Assembly: GCF_913060805.1 (NCBI RefSeq)
Contig: NZ_CAJXTC010000022.1
Location: 1-64,000, forward strand
Length of the DNA: 64,000 bases
Direction: 5' to 3'
Origin: an uncultured Draconibacterium sp.
GTDB taxonomy: Bacteria; Bacteroidota; Bacteroidia; Bacteroidales; Prolixibacteraceae
The position numbers and the translations under genes were made by a program. Below, piece after piece: positions 57,670-64,000 of the stretch (the first letter of the stretch is position 1; every line of letters starts with the position of its first letter). The notes beneath the pieces are model-generated. The model was not told the DNA's origin. It saw nothing but the letters and a program-made list of their open reading frames with translations, and made no database searches.

Positions 57670-60600
57670 TTATTTATTTCGGTATATAAGTTTTCCAATA
57701 CGGATGTCTCCGTCAATATCCAGTTTGTAGAGGTACATTCCTGAAATTTCTGTTTCAGGTCTGAATTCTACGCGCTGCAATTCACCTGCTTCAACCGGTT
57801 TGTCGAGTAAACGAACAATCCGTTGTCCAAGCATATTATGAATTTCAAGAACAGCATGACCACTAACTGCAGGTACAAACTCGAAGTTCACTACCTCGTC
57901 GAATGGGTTCGGGAAGGCTTTGAATTCGCTCTCCAGCAAGTCAAGATCTTCTGTTTCAACTTTCTTCTTACCATTGCCTTTACCTTTATCCTGAGCAATC
58001 ATTACGCTTCCGGATAATGATGCTTGCTGATTGAAGTAGTCTATATCACAAACACATTGAGGAATACAGGTTACGGCATGAATAATGATGAAAACAGATT
58101 TCGGTGCTCCCGTTAATTCCAGATCAAAGCCATCTAATGGTTGAGCTCCTTCATAAACTATATTATATTGTCCCGGAGCAACCGTTGGTTTACCATTTTT
58201 CATGCTTGGATACATATCTTCACCCGCATAGATATGAGCTTCTGATAAGATCCAGCCATCAAATAAGTCATAGTATACAGTGATAACTCCTTCGCTCTCA
58301 AAGTTAACAACAGCAGTGCCAACATGCGTGCCTTTGCTCTCATCACATTGAGCTGCACCGGCATATATAGGCATATAGTAAGTTTTACCTTCTTGAATTA
58401 AGTTCGTCCAACCCCATCGGCTATATCCATCTTCAAGGAAACACCTTGCACCTAAGGTATCATTTGTTTCTGATAATTCTTCATCCAGTCGGGCAAATGC
58501 AGTTTCGCAACCACCATATTGATTGATCATCCATGTAATGGTCTGTTCGCATGTCTCTCTGTTGCCGCAATAGTCAACTGCCCAGTGTGTATGAACAACT
58601 TCGTAGTAACAACCGTCGTCTGATACTGTTGGAGTACCTTCGATAACACCTTTATCCGCCACACCGCAATTATCACTCCAAGTAACAGTATCCATAGGCA
58701 TCCAGTCTACATATTCCGGATCACATCCTATATCAACAGGTTCTGGACAATTATCTGCTGTTGGTTTTTCAGTATCAGCGGCTACTCCAAACGTTGCACT
58801 AGCGGTCGTTTCATCACACAGATCCTCGATAGTCCATGTTACTGTGATCGTATCGCCTTCACAAAGTACCGGGTAAACTTCATCCCAGTCATTCTCTGTT
58901 ACCTGAGGATCACAACCCTGACCTACAAGCTCTGTTTGTATTGCGGTCAACGATGCTGACATCCACGCATCAAATGCTGCACTCAGCTGTTCCTGACTAT
59001 CATAGTCACATGAGCTGTTGTCATCATCATCGCTCGGATCAGTCACTACAAGATCATCTACGCCGGCTACTCCAAACGTTGCACTAGCGGTCGTTTCATC
59101 ACACAGATCCTCGATAGTCCATGTTACTGTGATCGTATCGCCTTCACAAAGTACCGGGTAAACTTCATCCCAGTCATTCTCTGTTACCTGAGGATCACAA
59201 CCCTGACCTACAAGCTCTGTTTGTATTGCGGTCAACGATGCTGACATCCACGCATCAAATGCTGCACTCAGCTGTTCCTGACTATCATAGTCACATGAGC
59301 TGTTGTCATCATCATCGCTCGGATCAGTCACTACAAGATCAGCTGGTGCTGGCAACCTAAATGTTGCTGAACAAGTATTCGGATTAGCACATTCATCATG
59401 TAATGTCCACGTTACAGTTACAGTATCACCACAAGCATCAGGATAAGTTACACTATCCCAATCAGTAGTAAGTATAGAGTCACTTCCAATTACTGTTACT
59501 CTTGCCATCCATTCATCAAATGCTGTTTCAATTTCAGCAGAGGTCAAACAAGTTGTAACAGTAGTGTCATTTGGACAAGTCAAAATCACTGGATCGCGGT
59601 CACCAACAGTTCCTGTACAATTCACTGATTGCGGCACAGTTAAGGACGTATCAGTAATTACAAGTTTATAATCACCTGAATCTAATCCGGTAATCATAGT
59701 GTCGTTACTAATTACTGTCACATCATCTGGTAAGGCATACCATTCAAACAAATAGTTAGTATAATTTGTAGGTACGGTTGCTATTTTAGCCCAACCATCT
59801 GAAGCCCCGTCGCATGTTGCATCCTCTGTATCAACTGTACATGGTGGTGTTGTATAGGTCGGTGCTGAAATTCTTACCATACAAGTTACCTCACATCCAT
59901 TTACATCCACTAAATCAACATAATATGCTATACCTCCTACACTACCTTCTATTCCCCATATGGAGTCTGTACCTTGCCCGCCACCAATAGTACCATCAGT
60001 GGTATACCAGTAATAGGACACTATATCCGGAGTATTTACTTTAGCAGAACCATCATATAGAAACTGATTGGATGCTGCATGAGCCGTTGTATTACAAATT
60101 GGGTTTGGATATACAGTTACTAGTACATCTGCAATATCCTCACAATTGTTGTGATTTATTGTTTTTATCCAGAATGTGGAATCGCCTACAGAAACAGTTA
60201 CTGAAGGGCTTATTGAATTTGTTCCTGCTAATGCATCTGCCTCACTGGCAAAGTAACTTACAGTACCTCCACCATCGTCAGTTATAGCGGTAGACAAATC
60301 AAAAGATTTTGCTCCTGTTTCTCCATTTTCACAACTGTCAAGATTCGTTACTTCCAACACAGGGTTCGGATATACAGTCAACTGTACTTCTGCAATATCC
60401 TCACAATAATTAGCATTTATCGTCTTAATCCAGAATGTGGAATCTCCTACGGACACAATTACTGAAGGGCTTATTGAATTTGTTCCAGTTATTGCATCTG
60501 CCTCACTGGCAAAGTAACTTAGAGTACCTCCACCATCGTCAGTCACAGCGGTAAACAGATCAAAAGACTTTGCTCCTGTTTCGCCATTTCCACAGCTGTC

Positions 60601-62391
60601 AAGATTCATAACTTCCAACACAGGATTCGGATATACAGTAACTAGTACATCTGCAATACTGTCGCAGCCGTTAGTACTAACTGTTTTAACCCAAAAAGTT
60701 GAATCGCCAACAGAAACAGTAACCAGTGGAGAAATAGTTGGAGAACCATTATTCGCGTTCGCATAACTCGAATAATAAGTTGGACTACTTCCACCATAAG
60801 ATACTACAGCTGTTGAAAGATCGAAAAGTTTTTCACCTGTTTCGCCATTTTCACAACTATCCAAATTCATAACTTCCAAATCAGGATTCGGATAAAATCC
60901 AATGATAAAACTGTCTACAACGTAACATTCAACATCCTGCGGATTAGAAGCCCTGACATATATTGTTTTAGGCATTTCATTAGCAGGAATATTGTGCGAT
61001 AAAGAATCGTCTATTACTCCTAAGAATTTATCAGCATCTTCAAAAGTATTATGATATGTTATAATATTGCCAAATGTAGTATCAACATTAGCTGTTAAAT
61101 CAATATCATAAGACACTTCATCCTGGCATTCTTCCGAATTATGAACAGCCACATCTGTAGTTAATTCATAACCGAAAAGAAATGGCCCTGCAAAGTCTTT
61201 TAACTCAGCAGTAAACGAAGCAGAAGCACGTGTTTTAACCATCAAACTACCTAAAGTTTTATTACATGCATCATCGCCTCCAAAACTACCGAGACCAATT
61301 TCCGTTAAATTAATTGCAAATTCGGCATATTGAAGTGCCTGAATTTCCTCATACCAAGCTTTTGCTTCCAAACTTCCCCATGGTGCGCCCAACACAGCAT
61401 CATTTACATTTACAATAGCCCAAGCTACTGCAAACGATCCTGTGGCTTCAATTCCGGCATAACCAAAACCGTCAGCATCTTCACCACTATCGAATTCACC
61501 GGTTAAAGTAAAGTCAACAGAATCTGGCATTGCTATGGAAAGCGCAGCAAAGGTGGCGTCAGACATCCATAATCTAACTGAAGCTGCAGGATCTGTACCT
61601 CCATTTTCAAAATCTATACTCACAATCAAATCTCCTGCCTGCGTAACGTCCTTAGGTCCAAACTCCCATGCCGTATGACCTGCATCATCATCGAGATTTG
61701 TTAATGCAGTACCACTAAAATCAAGCTGGTTTCTAAAAAATTCAAAATCGGCATGTGAATTACCATCTGATGAAATGGTAGTAAAAGCACCTATTCCATA
61801 AATATCACCATTGGTATCTTCCCTCATATGACCCATTACATCAACTAGATCATTTTTCTGAGGCGTACCTCCTGTTCCTAAACTCCAGGTAGCGGGATTA
61901 CCTCCGTTTTTATCCTGACCACCAGTAAATACACTTTCGTCATTAAAACCACCCTGAGAGTTCCAGTCACGAAAATAAACACCATCAATCCACAGATAAC
62001 CACCATTTAGAGTATTTCTTGGCACACTCATTCTTAATTCAAAAGAAGTATTGTAGTCGGCAAGAACATCTTGGAGTAATGCAGCGGCATTTGTTTGGTC
62101 AATAACCCCTGATCCAGACCCTGAATACAGAGTTGTATCAAACCAATCGTCTGTATTATATACATAACTCCCTTCATATACTGTAAGAGTATCAGCATAA
62201 ATATCAGAATCAATACCAAAATTTGCCTTGACAGTGGCTCCCTCTGTTACAATTTGTCCATAACTAACAGGAGCCGTAAAAATGGCTAAAAGAAGTAATG
62301 TTACACCACTGCACCAACATCGAAATAGCCATTTTTTCATTTCAGACAACGAGAAATCTGTTCTCGAAGGTTCTACGTAATTTTGTTTCAT
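57670..62391 (-). CDS. large secreted T9SS protein with Ig/HYR-like and tandem repeats
   Basis: A 1573-residue cell-surface or secreted protein. Residues about 18-46 are the signal peptide (MKKWLFRCWCSGVTLLLLAI). About 47-470 is a unique domain of no recognised family. About 500-763 holds three repeats of about 85 residues opening YPNP[DV]LEVMNLDSC. About 930-1205 holds three Cys-containing modules ending in TVTWT-E-like strands, two of them identical (95 residues, boundary DLVVTDPSDDDDNSSCDYDS). The last 85 residues are the type IX secretion sorting domain, FKAFPNPFDEVVNFEFVPAV to GKLIYRNK. T9SS export and surface attachment follow from that domain; the ligand is unknown. A second in-frame ATG lies at 62340. 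Confidence 0.85.
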   Translation of the reverse strand: MKQNYVEPSRTDFSLSEMKKWLFRCWCSGVTLLLLAIFTAPVSYGQIVTEGATVKANFGIDSDIYADTLTVYEGSYVYNTDDWFDTTLYSGSGSGVIDQTNAAALLQDVLADYNTSFELRMSVPRNTLNGGYLWIDGVYFRDWNSQGGFNDESVFTGGQDKNGGNPATWSLGTGGTPQKNDLVDVMGHMREDTNGDIYGIGAFTTISSDGNSHADFEFFRNQLDFSGTALTNLDDDAGHTAWEFGPKDVTQAGDLIVSIDFENGGTDPAASVRLWMSDATFAALSIAMPDSVDFTLTGEFDSGEDADGFGYAGIEATGSFAVAWAIVNVNDAVLGAPWGSLEAKAWYEEIQALQYAEFAINLTEIGLGSFGGDDACNKTLGSLMVKTRASASFTAELKDFAGPFLFGYELTTDVAVHNSEECQDEVSYDIDLTANVDTTFGNIITYHNTFEDADKFLGVIDDSLSHNIPANEMPKTIYVRASNPQDVECYVVDSFIIGFYPNPDLEVMNLDSCENGETGEKLFDLSTAVVSYGGSSPTYYSSYANANNGSPTISPLVTVSVGDSTFWVKTVSTNGCDSIADVLVTVYPNPVLEVMNLDSCGNGETGAKSFDLFTAVTDDGGGTLSYFASEADAITGTNSISPSVIVSVGDSTFWIKTINANYCEDIAEVQLTVYPNPVLEVTNLDSCENGETGAKSFDLSTAITDDGGGTVSYFASEADALAGTNSISPSVTVSVGDSTFWIKTINHNNCEDIADVLVTVYPNPICNTTAHAASNQFLYDGSAKVNTPDIVSYYWYTTDGTIGGGQGTDSIWGIEGSVGGIAYYVDLVDVNGCEVTCMVRISAPTYTTPPCTVDTEDATCDGASDGWAKIATVPTNYTNYLFEWYALPDDVTVISNDTMITGLDSGDYKLVITDTSLTVPQSVNCTGTVGDRDPVILTCPNDTTVTTCLTSAEIETAFDEWMARVTVIGSDSILTTDWDSVTYPDACGDTVTVTWTLHDECANPNTCSATFRLPAPADLVVTDPSDDDDNSSCDYDSQEQLSAAFDAWMSASLTAIQTELVGQGCDPQVTENDWDEVYPVLCEGDTITVTWTIEDLCDETTASATFGVAGVDDLVVTDPSDDDDNSSCDYDSQEQLSAAFDAWMSASLTAIQTELVGQGCDPQVTENDWDEVYPVLCEGDTITVTWTIEDLCDETTASATFGVAADTEKPTADNCPEPVDIGCDPEYVDWMPMDTVTWSDNCGVADKGVIEGTPTVSDDGCYYEVVHTHWAVDYCGNRETCEQTITWMINQYGGCETAFARLDEELSETNDTLGARCFLEDGYSRWGWTNLIQEGKTYYMPIYAGAAQCDESKGTHVGTAVVNFESEGVITVYYDLFDGWILSEAHIYAGEDMYPSMKNGKPTVAPGQYNIVYEGAQPLDGFDLELTGAPKSVFIIIHAVTCIPQCVCDIDYFNQQASLSGSVMIAQDKGKGNGKKKVETEDLDLLESEFKAFPNPFDEVVNFEFVPAVSGHAVLEIHNMLGQRIVRLLDKPVEAGELQRVEFRPETEISGMYLYKLDIDGDIRIGKLIYRNK
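58779..59341 (-). repeat. perfect 285-bp tandem duplication inside the T9SS protein gene
   Basis: Bases 58779-59056 and 59064-59341 are identical over 278 bp with a period of 285 bp, i.e. 95 codons. Synonymous sites show no divergence at all, so this is a very recent duplication, an assembly artefact, or actively homogenised. It encodes two identical modules of the T9SS protein. Confidence 0.9.
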
Positions 62392-62680
62392 ACATGTAAT
62401 TTTGAAGAGTTAAAATAATTTTGTAAACCAAGTTTGTTTTAGTCTCTGTTTTACTCAATTACCTTCATCTTCAAAAGGAGAAGTTTCCTTCTAGGCGTCC
62501 GGATGTATTCGTCATGATTTTTTGAAATTACATCTGGGGCAAGATGCAATTTCCACCCTTATTTATCATTTCATGACAACCTTTTCAGAATTGCAGATAC
62601 AAGTTACCATAAGATAAAATTCGATTCAATCGGGAATTTTCCTGAATTTTTTTGTGCTTATTGGGTATGAAATTAAGGTA
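62392..62680. other. spacer upstream of the T9SS protein gene
   Basis: No gene is seen. It holds an imperfect AGGAGAAGTTTCCTTCT inverted repeat at about 62477-62493 and little else. It should include the T9SS gene promoter; no clear -33/-7 pair was found. Confidence 0.35.
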
Positions 62681-63319
62681 TTAATGTAGGTTATTTTGAT
62701 AGGCAAATTCGATCATTTCTGCAGTAGACCTTACACTTAATTTTGTTTGTATATTTTTTTTGTGCGACTCTACTGTTCGTGGGCTTATATTCAATTTAAC
62801 ACCTATCTCTTTATAAGTGTAGCCTTTACAGAAAAGTTTCAGAATAGAGAGTTCTCTGTTGGTTAGAATCCTTTTATCCTCGAAGGTTACAGAAACCTTC
62901 TTACTTCTTAAATATTTTTTAAGTAATTGCCATACTCGTGGAGGGAAATGATCATCTCCGTTTTTCACAGTTTTAATAGCATTTACCAACATATCGTTTC
63001 CGGCATCGTTAAAGATAAAACCATTAACTCCCAGGCTAATATACTCCTCGAAAAAGTCAGAATAATCGGTACTTAATACCAGTAAAACCGGAGTTCGCGA
63101 AGTTTTTCGTCTGATTTTTTTTATACTACTGATTCCTTCATCCAAACAATGAATGATATCAATTAGAATTACATCGGGCTTTTGGACCTTCAGTTTGCTT
63201 ATAAACTCGTTGATAGTTTTCGATTCAAAAACTATTTTACACTCTCCTGAATCTTCCAGTACCGACTTTATGCCGGAACAAAAAAGTGAATAGTTTTCCA
63301 ATATGGCAACATTGCACAT
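62681..63319 (-). CDS. NarL-like response regulator with an atypical receiver
   Basis: A 212-residue protein: a receiver domain (about 1-120) and a LuxR-type helix-turn-helix (about 150-212, LTNRELSILKLFCKGYTYKE, then IGVKLNISPRTVESHKKNIQ). The phospho-acceptor D54 in DVILIDIIH is present. The usual acidic pair is E8-N9 in NVAILENYSLF, and the conserved Lys is Asn in FIFNDAG, so normal phosphorylation-driven switching is doubtful. The ATG at 63319 (MCNVAILENYS) begins the receiver; the frame is open to 63388. It lies upstream of the large T9SS gene on the same strand and is a likely regulator of it. A paralogue precedes it. Confidence 0.85.
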   Translation of the reverse strand: MCNVAILENYSLFCSGIKSVLEDSGECKIVFESKTINEFISKLKVQKPDVILIDIIHCLDEGISSIKKIRRKTSRTPVLLVLSTDYSDFFEEYISLGVNGFIFNDAGNDMLVNAIKTVKNGDDHFPPRVWQLLKKYLRSKKVSVTFEDKRILTNRELSILKLFCKGYTYKEIGVKLNISPRTVESHKKNIQTKLSVRSTAEMIEFAYQNNLH

Positions 63320-63723
63320 AATCCCCCCATTTTTTATCATTATACACTTACAAAGTCGGAATAAATCCAACTGCGCAAGGGATTCCACTATTGCTAATTT
63401 AAGGGTGGGGCTTGGAATTACGTGAATTCAAGATACAATATACCACTTTTTACGTAGCCAGTCAATCCGTAATTTTCCGTAAAATATTTCCGTAAAATTA
63501 CGCAATAAAATACCTATTAGTATTCTATATGTTTTCCATTTAAAACTCATATTTCATTTAAATGCACAATTAAATTGTAGTAAAATAGCTATTAAATAAG
63601 AAATTGAAGGTTCTTAATTTTTATAAGGGAATCTTCGGCCATGCCAATGATCGCACTCTGCAGCTCTTTTTCTTAAATATTCAAGTCCTTTATTCTGGGT
63701 GAGCGAATTGCATATAAATTAAC
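63320..63723. other. spacer between two NarL-like genes with TTTCCGTAAAAT repeats
   Basis: No gene is seen. TTTCCGTAAAAT occurs twice, at 63474-63485 and 63487-63498, and a related CCGTAATTTT is at 63467-63476, together a small tandem motif about 150 bp upstream of the regulator at 63319. It may be a binding site for these regulators. Confidence 0.4.
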
Positions 63724-64000
63724 TCAGACGATATTATTTTTGACAGCATAACCAATAAGTTCTTTCAACGAACCGATTCCAAGTTTAACAAGAATATTAT
63801 TCTTATGCGACTCCACTGTTCGTGGACTAATGGAAAGCTCCTCACCAATTTGTTTGTACGAATAACCTTTGGCGAACAATTTCAACACGGTTAATTCTCT
63901 CGTCGAAATCTTATCTAGATATTCTTTATTGGTCTTTAGCTTAGCGGTATCCGATTTTAAGTCCCTTTCATTAATTCTCAGATATCGATCGCCATTTAAG
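63724..64000 (-). CDS. NarL-like LuxR-type regulator, 5' part beyond the window
   Basis: The last 91 codons of a regulator read from the right edge to a TGA at 63724-63726. The LuxR-type helix-turn-helix is complete: ISTRELTVLKLFAKGYSYKQ, then IGEELSISPRTVESHKNNIL and VKLGIGSLKELIGYAVKNNI. It is a close paralogue of the gene at 62681-63319. The upstream, presumably receiver, domain is missing because of the window limit. Confidence 0.85.
   Translation of the reverse strand, partial: LNGDRYLRINERDLKSDTAKLKTNKEYLDKISTRELTVLKLFAKGYSYKQIGEELSISPRTVESHKNNILVKLGIGSLKELIGYAVKNNIV

Noticed and set aside
60072..60287. Leu/His-rich ORF opposite the T9SS gene
   Set aside because: Antisense to repeats in the T9SS protein; the composition mirrors the repeats.

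Overview
The window looks like a chromosomal segment of a Bacteroidota, most like the marine Marinilabiliales/Prolixibacteraceae. The evidence is a SusC/SusD outer-membrane pair, a secreted protein with a type IX secretion C-terminal domain, a GH97 glycosidase, a fused alpha-beta 2-oxoacid dehydrogenase E1, M56/BlaI and TonB-domain clusters, starts that mostly lack a Shine-Dalgarno, and moderate GC with very AT-rich spacers. The genus is an inference. I saw no rRNA, tRNA, CRISPR array, prophage or plasmid-type gene.

Layout. 0.2-10 kb, all on the minus strand: yidC, pyrG, flavodoxin, the E1 and E2 parts of a branched-chain-type 2-oxoacid dehydrogenase, and pyrK-pyrD. 10-12.2 kb: a largely non-coding zone with terminators, a structured element and one small XRE regulator; an octamer, ACATTTGT, recurs here and in nearby spacers. 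12-18 kb: a large outer-membrane metallopeptidase-propeller-barrel protein, a membrane protein and a divergent 7-TM LuxR-type regulator with two palindromic sites, then a TPR protein. 18.3-24.4 kb: a BlaI repressor, an M56 (BlaR1-like) sensor carrying a TonB C-terminal domain, and three more TonB_C proteins, with candidate BlaI operators, an omega-amidase-like nitrilase and a zinc alcohol dehydrogenase. 24.5-30.2 kb: an SOS-type mutagenesis locus (a second DnaE, DinB and a LexA-like S24 repressor), with a REP-associated transposase and its REP hairpins lodged in the divergent intergenic region. 30-40.5 kb: a quinoprotein-like propeller, GH97, Hsp20, TrmD, an M14 peptidase, an AddB-like nuclease and gamma-glutamyltranspeptidase. 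41-46 kb: an orphan SusCD pair followed by an array of palindromes spaced exactly 21 bp. 46-57 kb: an ECF sigma factor with a membrane partner, a DUF4386 protein, a 1157-aa protein that I read as a PPi-type PEP carboxykinase candidate, a FadL-like porin, exonuclease III, HrpB helicase and a DHFR/RibD-like reductase. 57.6-64 kb: a 1573-aa T9SS protein with a perfect internal duplication, and two tandem NarL-like regulators, the second cut by the window edge.

Working together: pyrG and pyrKD serve pyrimidine synthesis; E1 and E2 are parts of one complex whose E3 is not in the window; BlaI, the M56-TonB sensor and the TonB-domain proteins probably form one signalling/envelope unit; the S24 protein probably controls dinB and the second dnaE. 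The features I would follow up first are the 21-bp palindrome array, the BlaI/TonB operator set, the ACATTTGT motif family, and the leader/structured RNA region upstream of pyrK.
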